This document shows positions 36,118-45,161 of a stretch of 64,000 nt of DNA, one piece after another. The position numbers were made by a program, and so were the translations under genes. The stretch lies in contig NZ_FOEQ01000003.1 in the NCBI RefSeq assembly GCF_900110655.1, positions 248,001 through 312,000 of the forward strand, read 5' to 3'. This DNA comes from Pseudomonas soli. Lineage in GTDB: Bacteria > Pseudomonadota > Gammaproteobacteria > Pseudomonadales > Pseudomonadaceae. The stretch's first letter is position 1; the number at the start of each line of letters is the position of its first letter. The notes beneath the pieces were generated by a model. The model did not search any database. It saw only the letters and a program-made list of their open reading frames with translations, and was not told where the DNA came from.

Positions 36118-37116
36118 ATGAAACTGAAGCGTTTGATGGCGGCCCTGACCTTTGCCGCCGCTGGCGTCGCTGCCGCCAATGCGGTCGCCGCTGTCGATCC
36201 TGCAATCCCGACCTACACCAAGACCACCGGTGTTTCGGGCAACCTCTCCAGCGTCGGTTCCGACACCCTCGCGAACCTGATGACCCTGTGGGCCGAGGCC
36301 TACAAGAAGGAATATCCGAACGTAAACATTCAGATCCAGGCCGCCGGTTCCTCGACCGCGCCACCCGCCCTGACCGAAGGCACCGCCAACCTGGGCCCGA
36401 TGAGCCGCAAGATGAAGGACGTCGAGCTGCAGGCGTTCGAGCAGAAGTATGGCTACAAGCCGACTGCCATTCCGGTTGCCGTTGACGCCCTGGCCGTGTT
36501 CGTTCACAAGGACAACCCGATCAAAGGCCTGACCATGGCCCAGGTCGACGCCATCTTCTCCTCCACCCGTCTGTGCGGTGGCAAAGCCGACGTCAAGACC
36601 TGGGGTGACCTGGGCGTGACCGGCGACCTGGCCAACAAGCCAGTTCAGCTGTTCGGCCGTAACTCGGTATCCGGCACCTACGGCTACTTCAAGGAAGAAG
36701 CCCTGTGCAAAGGCGACTTCAAGCCTAACGTCAACGAACAACCTGGCTCGGCTTCGGTCGTGCAGTCGATCAGCTCGTCGCTGAACGGCATCGGCTACTC
36801 GGGCATCGGCTACAAGACCGCCAGCGTCAAGACCGTGGCCCTGGCCAAGAAAGAAGGCGGCGCGTTCGTCGAAGACAACGAAGCCAACGCCCTGAACGGT
36901 ACCTACCCGCTGTCGCGCTTCCTCTACGTCTACGTCAACAAGGCCCCGAACAAGCCTCTGGCCCCGCTGGAAGCCGAGTTCGTCAAGCTGGTGCTGTCGC
37001 AGGCCGGCCAACAAGTTGTCGTGAAGGACGGCTACATCCCGCTGCCAGCCAAGGTGGTCGACAAGACCCTGGCCGACCTGGGTCTGTCCCACGCGGGTAA
37101 CGTTGCAAAGAAGTAA
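36118..37116 (+). CDS. pstS: Phosphate-binding protein PstS
   Basis: 332 residues with a signal peptide (cleavage near residue 24). The mature protein has the phosphate-binding pattern [34 protein letters not shown] (phosphate loop), [22 protein letters not shown] and [13 protein letters not shown]. It captures periplasmic phosphate for PstCAB. It is longer than E. coli-type PstS variants lacking the C-terminal extension and is the abundant form in pseudomonads. GGAG (36108) precedes the ATG. Confidence 0.96.
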   Translation: MKLKRLMAALTFAAAGVAAANAVAAVDPAIPTYTKTTGVSGNLSSVGSDTLANLMTLWAEAYKKEYPNVNIQIQAAGSSTAPPALTEGTANLGPMSRKMKDVELQAFEQKYGYKPTAIPVAVDALAVFVHKDNPIKGLTMAQVDAIFSSTRLCGGKADVKTWGDLGVTGDLANKPVQLFGRNSVSGTYGYFKEEALCKGDFKPNVNEQPGSASVVQSISSSLNGIGYSGIGYKTASVKTVALAKKEGGAFVEDNEANALNGTYPLSRFLYVYVNKAPNKPLAPLEAEFVKLVLSQAGQQVVVKDGYIPLPAKVVDKTLADLGLSHAGNVAKK

Positions 37117-37128
37117 ATAACTGAGGAT

Positions 37129-37156
37129 GAGGCCGGTGCCAAAGAATGCCGGCCTC
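37129..37156 (+). terminator. Hairpin downstream of pstS
   Basis: GAGGCCGG-N12-CCGGCCTC without a T tract, 12 nt after the pstS stop. It probably partly terminates or protects the pstS mRNA, which would let pstS be made in excess over the permease genes. A weaker GC stem ending in TTTTTT follows at about 37180-37207. Confidence 0.6.
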
Positions 37157-37219
37157 CTCCACGAATTCCTTAGTCCGAAGCCAGGGCTCCTGAGCGGCGG
37201 GCTTTTTTGCGTCACTGCA

Positions 37220-37253
37220 CTGTCATGTTTTTGTCATACGGGACCGCTAGGGT
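37220..37253 (+). promoter_or_regulatory. Pho box and promoter of pstC
   Basis: CTGTCAT-GTTT-TTGTCAT (37220-37237), almost the ideal Pho box, with TAGGGT at 37248-37253 as the -10 element after 10 nt. It gives pstCAB-phoU a PhoB-dependent promoter separate from pstS. The proposed start codon (37260) is close to this element, so the mRNA leader would be very short, or the second ATG at 37284 is used. Confidence 0.85.
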
Positions 37254-37259
37254 GTGCGC

Positions 37260-39548
37260 ATGAATGATCTGGCCAACTCCACAATGACCCAAAATTCTCC
37301 TCCCGTGCGCATTGACTTCAATACGCCCGAGTTGCAACGCAAGCGCCGCCTGCGCGCCCTCAAGGATCGCCTGACCCGCTGGTACGTCCTGGTGGGCGGG
37401 CTCGCCGTGCTGGCGGCGATCACGCTGATCTTCTTCTACCTGGCCTATGTGGTGCTGCCGTTGTTCCAAGGCGCCACGCTTACCAGCAAGAAGGCGCTGG
37501 AGCCGACCTGGCTGCAGCAGGACGCCGGTAAACCGCTGCTGATCGCCCTCGAGGAACAGAACCTCGTGGGCATGCGTGTATCCGACAAGGGCCAGGCCCT
37601 GTTCTTCGACACCAAGACCGGCAACGAACTGAAGCGCGTCGACCTGCCGCTGCCGGCCGGCGCCCAGGTCAGCTCGATCAGCACCGACCAGCCGGGCAGC
37701 CCGCTGGTGGTGGTGGGCCTGTCCAACGGCCAGGCACTGGTGTTCCACCACACCTACAAGATCACCTATCCGGACAACAAGAAGACCATCGAGGCGGGCA
37801 TCGACTTCCCCTATGGTCAGGACCTGTTCACCCTGGATGACCAAGGCCGCGCGCTGGAGCATGTGAGCGTCAACGTCAACGGCGACACCTTGTTGCTGGC
37901 CGGTTCCACCGGTGCGCACCTGCAGGTGATCGAACTGTCGCGCACCGAGAACATGATGACCGACGAGGTCACTGTCGAGCAGAACCGTATCGAACTGCCG
38001 CAGATGACCGAGGTGGTGAAGAACATCTTCATCGACCCGCGCCAGCAGTGGCTGTACGTGGTCAACGGTCGCGCCACCGCCGACGTGTTCAGCCTGCGCG
38101 ACAAGAGCCTCAACGGCCGCTACAAGCTGCTCGAGGACGGCAACGCCGAGATCACCGCGACCGCCCAGCTGGTCGGTGGCATCTCGCTGATCTTCGGTGA
38201 TTCCAAGGGTGGCCTGAGCCAGTGGTTCATGGCCCGCGACCCCGATGGCGAGTCGCGCTTCAAGTTGATCCGCAGCTTCCAGCTGGGCAAGGCCCCGGTG
38301 GTGCAGATCGACGCCGAGGAGCGCCGCAAGGGCTTCATCGCCCTGGACAGCGAAGGCAAGCTCGGCGTGTTCCACAGCACCGCGCACCGCACCCTGCTGG
38401 TCGAGCCGGTCGCCGAAGGCGCGGGCATCCTCGCCCTGTCGCCGCGCGCCAACCGCATCATCATCGAGCAAGGCAACAAGCTGCTGCCGCTGAGCCTGAA
38501 GAACCCGCACCCGGAAGTCTCGTTCAGCGCGCTGTGGGGCAAGGTCTGGTACGAGAACTACGACGAGCCCAAGTACGTCTGGCAGTCGACCGCCTCGAAC
38601 ACCGACTTCGAACCCAAGCTGAGCCTGTCGCCGCTGACCTTCGGTACGCTCAAGGCCGCGTTCTACGCGATGATCCTGGCTGCCCCGCTGGCCATCGCCG
38701 CCGCCATCTACACCGCCTACTTCATGGCTCCGGGCATGCGCCGCAAGGTCAAGCCGGTGATCGAGTTGATGGAAGCGATGCCGACGGTGATCCTCGGCTT
38801 CTTCGCCGGCCTGTTCCTCGCGCCGTACCTCGAAGGCCACCTGCCGGGCGTGTTCAGCCTGTTCCTGATCATGCCGATCGGTATCCTGCTTGCCGGCTAC
38901 AGCTGGAGCCGCCTGCCGGAGTCGATCCGCCTGCGCATCCCCGATGGCTGGGAAGCGGCGATCCTGATCCCGGTGATCCTGGTCATTGGCTGGTTTGCCC
39001 TGTACATGAGTCCGTTCCTCGAGAGCTGGTTCTTCGCGGGCGACATGCGCCTGTGGATCACCAACGATCTGGGGATCACCTATGACCAGCGCAACGCCCT
39101 GGTAGTGGGTATCGCCATGGGCTTCGCGGTCATCCCGAACATCTACTCCATTGCCGAGGACGCCGTGTTCAGCGTGCCGCGCAGCCTGACCCTGGGCTCG
39201 CTGGCGCTGGGCGCGACGCCATGGCAGACCCTGACCCGCGTGGTCATCCTCACCGCCAGCCCGGGCATCTTCTCGGCGCTGATGATCGGCATGGGCCGTG
39301 CGGTGGGTGAGACCATGATCGTGCTGATGGCCACCGGCAACACCCCGGTGATGGAGCTGAACCTGTTCGAGGGCATGCGCACCCTGGCCGCCAACGTGGC
39401 CGTGGAAATGCCCGAATCGGAAGTCGGCGGCAGCCACTATCGTGTGCTGTTCCTCGCCGCCCTCGTGCTGCTGTTGTTCACCTTCGTGATGAACACCCTG
39501 GCCGAGCTGATTCGCCAGCGCCTGCGCAAGAAATACTCGTCGCTTTGA
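37260..39548 (+). CDS. pstC: Phosphate ABC transporter permease PstC, long form
   Basis: 762 residues from ATG 37260 (ATG 37284 also possible), about twice the E. coli length. A first membrane segment (about 43-66) is followed by a roughly 390-residue extracytoplasmic domain (about 67-455) of beta-rich character with repeated LxxD/G patterns, suggestive of a propeller. The permease (about 460-760) has the coupling motif SVPRSLTLGSLALGATPWQT near 635-655. With PstA it forms the channel driven by PstB. The large periplasmic domain is typical of pseudomonad PstC but of unknown role. Confidence 0.95.
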   Translation: MNDLANSTMTQNSPPVRIDFNTPELQRKRRLRALKDRLTRWYVLVGGLAVLAAITLIFFYLAYVVLPLFQGATLTSKKALEPTWLQQDAGKPLLIALEEQNLVGMRVSDKGQALFFDTKTGNELKRVDLPLPAGAQVSSISTDQPGSPLVVVGLSNGQALVFHHTYKITYPDNKKTIEAGIDFPYGQDLFTLDDQGRALEHVSVNVNGDTLLLAGSTGAHLQVIELSRTENMMTDEVTVEQNRIELPQMTEVVKNIFIDPRQQWLYVVNGRATADVFSLRDKSLNGRYKLLEDGNAEITATAQLVGGISLIFGDSKGGLSQWFMARDPDGESRFKLIRSFQLGKAPVVQIDAEERRKGFIALDSEGKLGVFHSTAHRTLLVEPVAEGAGILALSPRANRIIIEQGNKLLPLSLKNPHPEVSFSALWGKVWYENYDEPKYVWQSTASNTDFEPKLSLSPLTFGTLKAAFYAMILAAPLAIAAAIYTAYFMAPGMRRKVKPVIELMEAMPTVILGFFAGLFLAPYLEGHLPGVFSLFLIMPIGILLAGYSWSRLPESIRLRIPDGWEAAILIPVILVIGWFALYMSPFLESWFFAGDMRLWITNDLGITYDQRNALVVGIAMGFAVIPNIYSIAEDAVFSVPRSLTLGSLALGATPWQTLTRVVILTASPGIFSALMIGMGRAVGETMIVLMATGNTPVMELNLFEGMRTLAANVAVEMPESEVGGSHYRVLFLAALVLLLFTFVMNTLAELIRQRLRKKYSSL

Positions 39549-39565
39549 TAGAAAGGTAGAGATCC

Positions 39566-41236
39566 GTGAAAAAGGATTCCCTCAAAGGCTGGTTCAAGAG
39601 CGGCGCCCCCGGCGTCTGGATCAGTGGCGGCGCGGTGGCCATGGCGGTCATCATGACCGTCGGCCTGCTGGCCGTGATCGCCGTGCGCGGCCTGGGCCAC
39701 TTCTGGCCGGCCGACCTGGTCCAGGCCACCTACAAGGTGCCCGGCCAGGCTGACCACATCGTCATCGGTGAAGTGGTGCAGAAGGAAGAAGTGCCCCGCG
39801 AACGCCTCAAGGGTGCCGGCCTACCGGTGCCCGACCAGGGCCCGGAGTTCATGACCCGCGAGCTGATCAAGGTGGGTAACCGCGACCTCAACGGCAGCGA
39901 CTTCACCTGGGTGGTCGGCGAGTGGCTGGTCGACCAGCAGAAACCTGCCGACCTGATTGCCCTGGAGCGCCGCGAATGGGGCAACTTCTACGGCTATCTG
40001 GTCAGCGTCAAGGAAGAAGGCCGCGTGGTCGCCCAAGGGCCGGAAGCCTGGAACGAGCTGCAGGCCCGCCTCAAGCGCGCCAGCCAACTCAACGACCAGC
40101 TTGTGAAGCTCGAGAAGAAGGACATCGGTGCCATCAACCATGGCCTGGAGCGCCTGCGCCTGCACAGCCGCAAGCTGGAACTGGACGGCAAGCTCGACGC
40201 CGCCGCCCAGGCCGACATGGACGCCGAGCGCGCCGAGCTGAACAACCGCTACAAGGCCATCGAAGAGCGCCTCAACGGCCTGCATCAGGAGTTCGCCCGC
40301 GACAGCCTGGTAGCCCGCGACGGCAACGGCCGCGAAGTGGAGATCAACCTGAGCAAGGTGGTCCACGCCATTCAGCCGAACGCCATGTCGGGCTTTACCA
40401 AGATGGGCGCCTACTTCGCCAAGGTGTGGGAGTTCCTCAGCGACGACCCGCGTGAGGCCAACACCGAAGGCGGTATCTTCCCGGCCATCTTCGGCACCGT
40501 GATGATGACCCTGATCATGGCGGTGATCGTCACCCCGTTCGGCGTACTGGCTGCCGTCTACTTGCGTGAATACGCCAGGCAGGGCCCGGTGACCCGGCTG
40601 ATCCGCATCGCCGTGAACAACCTCGCCGGCGTCCCGGCGATCGTCTACGGCGTGTTTGGCCTGGGCTTCTTCGTCTACGTGCTGGGCGGCTCGATCGACC
40701 GGCTGTTCTTCCCCGAGTCGCTGCCGGCACCTACGCTGGGTACGCCGGGCCTGTTGTGGGCTTCGCTGACCCTGGCGCTGCTGGCCGTGCCGGTGGTGAT
40801 CGTGGCCACCGAGGAAGGTCTGGCGCGTATTCCGCGCACTGTACGCGAAGGCTCGCTGGCGCTGGGCGCGACCAAGGCCGAGACGCTGTGGAAGATCGTC
40901 CTGCCGATGGCCAGCCCGGCCATGATGACCGGCATGATCCTCGCCGTGGCCCGCGCCGCCGGCGAAGTGGCCCCGCTGATGCTGGTGGGTGTGGTGAAGC
41001 TGGCGCCATCGCTGCCGGTTGACGGCAACTACCCGTACCTGCACCTGGACCAGAAGATCATGCACCTGGGCTTCCACATCTACGACGTCGGCTTCCAGAG
41101 CCCCAACGTCGAGGCCGCGCGGCCGCTGGTGTACGCCACCGCGCTGCTGCTGGTGCTGGTGATCGCCACCCTCAACCTCTCGGCGGTGTGGATCCGTAAC
41201 CACCTGCGCGAGAAGTACAAGGCCCTGGACCACTGA
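39566..41236 (+). CDS. pstA: Phosphate ABC transporter permease PstA, long form
   Basis: 556 residues from a GTG with AAGG upstream, against about 300 in E. coli. The first membrane segment (about 22-45) is followed by an extracytoplasmic region with a strong coiled coil (about 167-242, LNDQLVKLEKKDIG and AERAELNNRYKAIEERLNG). The permease domain starts near 303 (GTVMMTLIMAVIVTPFGVLA), with the coupling motif RIPRTVREGSLALGATKAET near 417-436. It pairs with PstC, which also carries a large insert after its first helix; the two inserts may interact. Confidence 0.95.
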   Translation: MKKDSLKGWFKSGAPGVWISGGAVAMAVIMTVGLLAVIAVRGLGHFWPADLVQATYKVPGQADHIVIGEVVQKEEVPRERLKGAGLPVPDQGPEFMTRELIKVGNRDLNGSDFTWVVGEWLVDQQKPADLIALERREWGNFYGYLVSVKEEGRVVAQGPEAWNELQARLKRASQLNDQLVKLEKKDIGAINHGLERLRLHSRKLELDGKLDAAAQADMDAERAELNNRYKAIEERLNGLHQEFARDSLVARDGNGREVEINLSKVVHAIQPNAMSGFTKMGAYFAKVWEFLSDDPREANTEGGIFPAIFGTVMMTLIMAVIVTPFGVLAAVYLREYARQGPVTRLIRIAVNNLAGVPAIVYGVFGLGFFVYVLGGSIDRLFFPESLPAPTLGTPGLLWASLTLALLAVPVVIVATEEGLARIPRTVREGSLALGATKAETLWKIVLPMASPAMMTGMILAVARAAGEVAPLMLVGVVKLAPSLPVDGNYPYLHLDQKIMHLGFHIYDVGFQSPNVEAARPLVYATALLLVLVIATLNLSAVWIRNHLREKYKALDH

Positions 41237-41252
41237 TCCCGATTGCAAGCGT

Positions 41253-41273
41253 GCCGCCCGGATGCCGGGCGGC
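41253..41273 (+). other. Perfect intercistronic hairpin between pstA and pstB
   Basis: GCCGCCCGG-ATG-CCGGGCGGC, 9-bp arms, followed by CCTTTG. It may partly terminate transcription or protect the upstream mRNA from 3' decay, tuning PstB/PhoU levels relative to PstCA. Confidence 0.65.
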
Positions 41274-41308
41274 CCTTTGAAACGAATTGATAGCGTATGG
41301 AGTTGACC

Positions 41309-42142
41309 ATGCAGCATGAATCCCACGCCCACGGCATCGACATGTCGGCCCTGGGCCGCGACAAGCAGAGCCTGCGCCTGGCTGAAGAGACCGTGGCCAT
41401 CGAAGTACCCGGCCTGTCCCTGTTCTACGGCGACAAGCAAGCACTGTTCGACGTCAGCATGAACATCCCCAAGCAGCGCGTGACCGCCTTCATCGGCCCG
41501 TCCGGCTGCGGCAAGTCCACGCTGCTGCGCACCTTCAACCGCATGAACGACCTGGTCGACGGCTGCCGTGTCGAAGGCGCCATCAACCTGTACGGCAACA
41601 ACATCTACCGCAAGGGCGAGGACGTGGCCGAGCTGCGTCGCCGCGTGGGCATGGTGTTCCAGAAGCCCAACCCGTTCCCCAAGACCATCTACGAGAACGT
41701 GGTCTACGGCCTGCGTATCCAGGGCATCAACAAGAAGCGCGTGCTCGACGAGGCCGTCGAGTGGGCGCTGAAGGGCGCGGCCCTGTGGGATGAGGTCAAG
41801 GACCGCCTGCACGAGTCGGCGCTGGGCCTGTCCGGTGGCCAGCAGCAGCGTCTGGTGATCGCCCGTACCATTGCCGTTGAGCCGGAAGTGCTGTTGCTCG
41901 ACGAGCCGTGCTCGGCACTGGACCCGATCTCGACGCTGAAGGTCGAAGAGCTGATCTACGAACTGAAATCCAAGTACACCATCGTCATCGTGACCCACAA
42001 CATGCAGCAGGCGGCCCGTGTTTCGGACTACACCGCCTTCATGTACATGGGCAAACTGGTCGAATTCGGTGATACCGACACCCTGTTCACCAACCCGGCG
42101 AAGAAGCAGACCGAAGACTACATCACCGGTCGCTACGGCTAA
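41309..42142 (+). CDS. pstB: Phosphate ABC transporter ATP-binding protein
   Basis: 277 residues from ATG 41309, which has GGAG 8 nt upstream; an ATG at 41297 would add four residues. Walker [11 protein letters not shown]-loop VFQKPNPFP, signature LSGGQQQRL and Walker [13 protein letters not shown] are all intact. It energises phosphate import through PstCA and takes part in PhoR signalling. An N-terminal extension of about 35 residues precedes the ABC domain. Confidence 0.97.
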   Translation: MQHESHAHGIDMSALGRDKQSLRLAEETVAIEVPGLSLFYGDKQALFDVSMNIPKQRVTAFIGPSGCGKSTLLRTFNRMNDLVDGCRVEGAINLYGNNIYRKGEDVAELRRRVGMVFQKPNPFPKTIYENVVYGLRIQGINKKRVLDEAVEWALKGAALWDEVKDRLHESALGLSGGQQQRLVIARTIAVEPEVLLLDEPCSALDPISTLKVEELIYELKSKYTIVIVTHNMQQAARVSDYTAFMYMGKLVEFGDTDTLFTNPAKKQTEDYITGRYG

Positions 42143-42215
42143 GACCGGCAAGGTAGGAACGCCAGGGAACGACACGAACGACTTGAAGCCTGCAGCTGCT
42201 TCGCGGAGCCAAACG

Positions 42216-42986
42216 ATGATCAACAAAGAAAGCCTTACCCACCACATCTCCCAGCAGTTCAACGCCGAGCTCGAGGAGGTGCGCAGCCACCTGCTGGCCA
42301 TGGGCGGGCTGGTGGAGAAACAGGTGAACGACGCCGTCACCGCGCTGATCGAGGCCGACTCGGGCCTTGCCCAGCAAGTGCGCGAGGTCGACGAACAGAT
42401 CAACCAGATGGAGCGCAACATCGACGAGGAGTGCGTGCGCATCCTCGCCCGTCGCCAACCGGCGGCCTCCGACCTGCGCCTGATCATCAGCATCTCCAAG
42501 TCGGTGATCGACCTGGAGCGCATCGGTGACGAATCGACCAAGATCGCCCGCCGTGCCATCCAGCTGTGCGAGGAAGGCGAGTCGCCGCGTGGTTATGTCG
42601 AGGTGCGCCATATCGGCGACCAGGTGCGCAACATGGTCCGCGACGCGCTGGACGCCTTCGCCCGCTTCGACGCCGACCTGGCGCTGTCGGTGGCCCAGTA
42701 CGACAAGACCATCGACCGCGAGTACAAGACGGCGCTGCGCGAGCTGGTCACCTACATGATGGAAGATCCGCGCTCGATCTCCCGCGTGTTGAGCGTGATC
42801 TGGGCCCTGCGTTCGCTGGAGCGCATCGGCGATCACGCACGCAACATCTCCGAGCTGGTGATCTACCTGGTGCGTGGTACCGACGTGCGCCACATGGGCC
42901 TCAAGCGCATGAAGGCCGAGGTGCAGGGCGAAGCGTTCGATGAGGGCGAAATCGCTAATGTTCCGGCTGAACCGGACGATAAATAG
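42216..42986 (+). CDS. phoU: Phosphate signalling protein PhoU
   Basis: 256 residues, all helical, with two PhoU repeats, each carrying an E/DxxxD metal-binding pattern: SVIDLERIGDESTKIAR (about 95-111) and RSLERIGDHARNISE (about 199-213). PhoU links Pst transport to PhoR and keeps the Pho regulon off when phosphate is plentiful. It lies 73 nt after pstB and ends in an acidic tail. Terminator at 43004. Confidence 0.96.
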   Translation: MINKESLTHHISQQFNAELEEVRSHLLAMGGLVEKQVNDAVTALIEADSGLAQQVREVDEQINQMERNIDEECVRILARRQPAASDLRLIISISKSVIDLERIGDESTKIARRAIQLCEEGESPRGYVEVRHIGDQVRNMVRDALDAFARFDADLALSVAQYDKTIDREYKTALRELVTYMMEDPRSISRVLSVIWALRSLERIGDHARNISELVIYLVRGTDVRHMGLKRMKAEVQGEAFDEGEIANVPAEPDDK

Positions 42987-43003
42987 GATTGCTCCCGAGC
43001 ATG

Positions 43004-43034
43004 AACGCCCGGCAACCGCCGGGCGTTTTCGTTT
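43004..43034 (+). terminator. Intrinsic terminator of pst-phoU
   Basis: AACGCCCGGC-AACC-GCCGGGCGTT followed by TTCGTTT, 17 nt after the phoU stop. Confidence 0.9.
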
Positions 43035-43148
43035 GCGGTCGAGCACCAGCAGGCACCCGCGAACCGTGTGAGAAGTCCCGGCGTGACCAGTGGTTTGGCA
43101 AATGGCCATCAGTCGGCGGTATGCTAGCCGGGATCAAGAGGAGTATCG

Positions 43149-44060
43149 ATGAGTAAAGTGAATGTGCTGGTCGTGGATGATGCCCCGTTCATCCGCGACC
43201 TGGTAAGGAAGTGCCTGCGCAATGCCTTCCCCGGCATGGTGATCGAGGACGCGGTCAACGGTCGCAAGGCCATGGCCATGCTGAGCAAGGAACGTTTCGA
43301 CCTGGTCCTGTGCGACTGGGAAATGCCGGAGATGTCCGGCCTCGAACTGCTGACCTGGTGCCGTCAGCAGGAAGAGATGAAGACCATGCAGTTCATCATG
43401 GTGACCAGCCGTGGCGACAAGGAGAACGTGATCCAGGCCATCCAGGCCGGCGTTTCCGACTTCGTCGGCAAGCCGTTCACCAACGAGCAGCTGCTGACCA
43501 AGGTGAAGAAGTCGCTGACCAAGATCGGCAAGCTCGACAGCCTGATGTCCAGCGCGCCGGCGCGGGTCAACTCGGCGTTTGCCAACGATTCGCTCAGTGC
43601 CCTGACCGGTGGTCGTCCGGACGCGGCCAAGGTAACCGCGCCCGCCGCTGCGCCAGTGGCAGCGGCGGCCAAGCCTCTGATCAACGCCCCCACGCCGAAG
43701 ACTGCCGCTGCGGCGGCCCAGACTGGTCGTGGCCAAGGCCAACTGCGCCTGTCCAGTGGCACCCAGCCGTGCATGATCAAGGCCTTGAGCCTTAAGGAAG
43801 CCCTGCTGGTGGTGCGCCGCGGCACTAACCTGCCACAGGTGCTCGAAGGCGCGGTGCTGGACCTGGAGCAAGGTGAGAACGCCGAAACGGCGCGTCTGAA
43901 CGGCTACCTGCACGCCATTGCGGCGCTGGAGCCCAAGCCTGAGAGCGACTGGCTGCAGCTGACCTTCAAGTTCGTCGACCAGGATGCGCAGAAACTCGAC
44001 TACCTGTCGCGACTGATCGCCCGCGGCACGGCGCAGAAGCACTTCACGCCTGGCGCCTGA
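43149..44060 (+). CDS. Orphan CheY-like response regulator with C-terminal domain
   Basis: 303 residues with AGAGGAG before the ATG. The receiver domain (1-125) is complete: D10/D11, phosphoacceptor D56 in LCDWEMPEMSG, T/S in MVTSRGD and K in GKPFTNEQ. An Ala/Pro/Thr-rich linker (about 155-200) follows, then a roughly 100-residue domain of unknown type; LSSGTQPCMIKALSLKEALLV might be a PilZ-like beta barrel, but the RxxxR motif is not seen. No histidine kinase is adjacent. Position after phoU may be a conserved pseudomonad arrangement. Role unknown. Confidence 0.85.
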   Translation: MSKVNVLVVDDAPFIRDLVRKCLRNAFPGMVIEDAVNGRKAMAMLSKERFDLVLCDWEMPEMSGLELLTWCRQQEEMKTMQFIMVTSRGDKENVIQAIQAGVSDFVGKPFTNEQLLTKVKKSLTKIGKLDSLMSSAPARVNSAFANDSLSALTGGRPDAAKVTAPAAAPVAAAAKPLINAPTPKTAAAAAQTGRGQGQLRLSSGTQPCMIKALSLKEALLVVRRGTNLPQVLEGAVLDLEQGENAETARLNGYLHAIAALEPKPESDWLQLTFKFVDQDAQKLDYLSRLIARGTAQKHFTPGA

Positions 44061-44091
44061 TGGCCACTTGAGCACCGCGTCGCAGCGGATG

Positions 44092-44120
44092 TAGTGGGAG
44101 CGGGCTTGCCCCCTCCCACG
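44092..44120. repeat. Truncated REP element
   Basis: GTGGGAGCGGGCTTGCCCC joins directly to CTCCCACG, as if two inverted REP copies had lost their centre. It lies just upstream of the Pho box of the M23 peptidase gene. Confidence 0.7.
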
Positions 44121-44144
44121 TTACACCTCCAGCATCCCGACCAA

Positions 44145-44179
44145 CTGTCATATCCCTCTCAAATCCGGCTGCTAGGCTT
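44145..44179 (+). promoter_or_regulatory. Predicted Pho box and promoter of the M23 peptidase gene
   Basis: CTGTCAT-ATCC-CTCTCAA (44145-44162) is a perfect first and good second PhoB half-site, with TAGGCT at 44174-44179 as a -10 element 11 nt later. Geometry matches the pstS, pstC and phoB boxes in this window. It predicts induction of the peptidase in phosphate starvation. Confidence 0.75.
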
Positions 44180-44211
44180 CGACAGAACACCACTGTCAAA
44201 AAGCCACCATC

Positions 44212-45111
44212 ATGCCGCCCTCCAGACTGCTGCTGTTCTGTGCCTTGCTCACGGCCTCGGCGTCGAGCCTGGGCATGACCATCTACAAGACCACTGATAC
44301 CTATGGCGTGGTTTCCTATTCCGACCGACCCCGCGTTGGCGCCAAGGTTTTCGTGTTCCGCGAACCCATGGTCGAGCGCCTGGACGGCCAGGTGCGGCTG
44401 AAGACCGAGGATTTCGCCGGTGGCGTGCGTTTTGTCGCGCGCAACGAGCTGTTCGTGCCGATGGAAGTTGAACTGCGTGTGGAGCGCCTGGCCAATGCCC
44501 AGGGCGGTAACGCCCCGCGCATCGTCCGGCGCCTGGTGCCGCCACGCTCGAACCTGATCCTCAGCGTGGTACAGGCTCGCCAAGGGGCTCGCCTCAAGTA
44601 CGACACCAAGTTCCGCTACGCCATGGGCGACCCGGGCCAGCGCCCGCAGGGCTACCGTTATCCGTTCCCCTGGAAGGGCGGGCCGTTCCGCCTGAGCCAG
44701 GGCCCCAACGGCCGTTTCAGCCACTTCGGGCCCAAGGGCCGCTACGCCATGGATATCGCCATGCCCGAAGGCACGCCGATCATCGCGGCACGCGGTGGGG
44801 TGGTGGTGAAGATCGAGAACAACCAGAGCGGGCGGGGCAACAATCCGGCGGGCAATTTCGTCAGGATCCTGCACCCGGACGGCACCATGGGCGTTTACCT
44901 GCACCTGATGCGCGGTTCGGTGGTGGTGGGCGAGGGGCAGCGGGTTGCACAGGGGCAGCCATTGGCCAAATCGGGCAACACCGGCAACAGCAGCGGGCCG
45001 CACCTGCATTTCGTGGTGCAGCGCAATGTGGGGCTGGCGCTTGAGTCGATCCCGTATCAGTTCGACCGGCCAATCGGTGGTTTGCCGGACTTTACCGCAG
45101 GGAATCCATGA
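44212..45111 (+). CDS. M23 family (LytM) metallopeptidase, exported
   Basis: 299 residues with a signal peptide (about 1-21). The N-terminal region (about 22-45, IYKTTDTYGVVSYSDRP) resembles DUF4124. The peptidase domain (about 160-275) has HFGPKGRYAMDIAMPEG (metal-binding H and D), HPDGTMGVYLHL and the HLHF motif near 264. All three zinc-ligand positions appear intact, so it is probably an active peptidoglycan endopeptidase rather than an EnvC/NlpD-like activator. No strong ribosome-binding site is seen. A Pho box lies upstream. Confidence 0.9.
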   Translation: MPPSRLLLFCALLTASASSLGMTIYKTTDTYGVVSYSDRPRVGAKVFVFREPMVERLDGQVRLKTEDFAGGVRFVARNELFVPMEVELRVERLANAQGGNAPRIVRRLVPPRSNLILSVVQARQGARLKYDTKFRYAMGDPGQRPQGYRYPFPWKGGPFRLSQGPNGRFSHFGPKGRYAMDIAMPEGTPIIAARGGVVVKIENNQSGRGNNPAGNFVRILHPDGTMGVYLHLMRGSVVVGEGQRVAQGQPLAKSGNTGNSSGPHLHFVVQRNVGLALESIPYQFDRPIGGLPDFTAGNP

Positions 45112-45161
45112 CGCATTGCGGAGCAAGCCCGCACCCACGGATGTAGGCGCGGGCTCTCGGG

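Noticed and set aside
37212..42559. Very long open frames antisense to pstC, pstA and pstB
   Set aside because: They mirror well-recognised genes in GC-rich DNA with strong third-position bias, have low-complexity His/Gln/Ala-rich translations and no family features.
45112..45161. REP remnant between the M23 and corC-like genes
   Set aside because: Only AGCAAGCCCGC and GCGGGCTC fragments are recognisable; not listed as a separate element.
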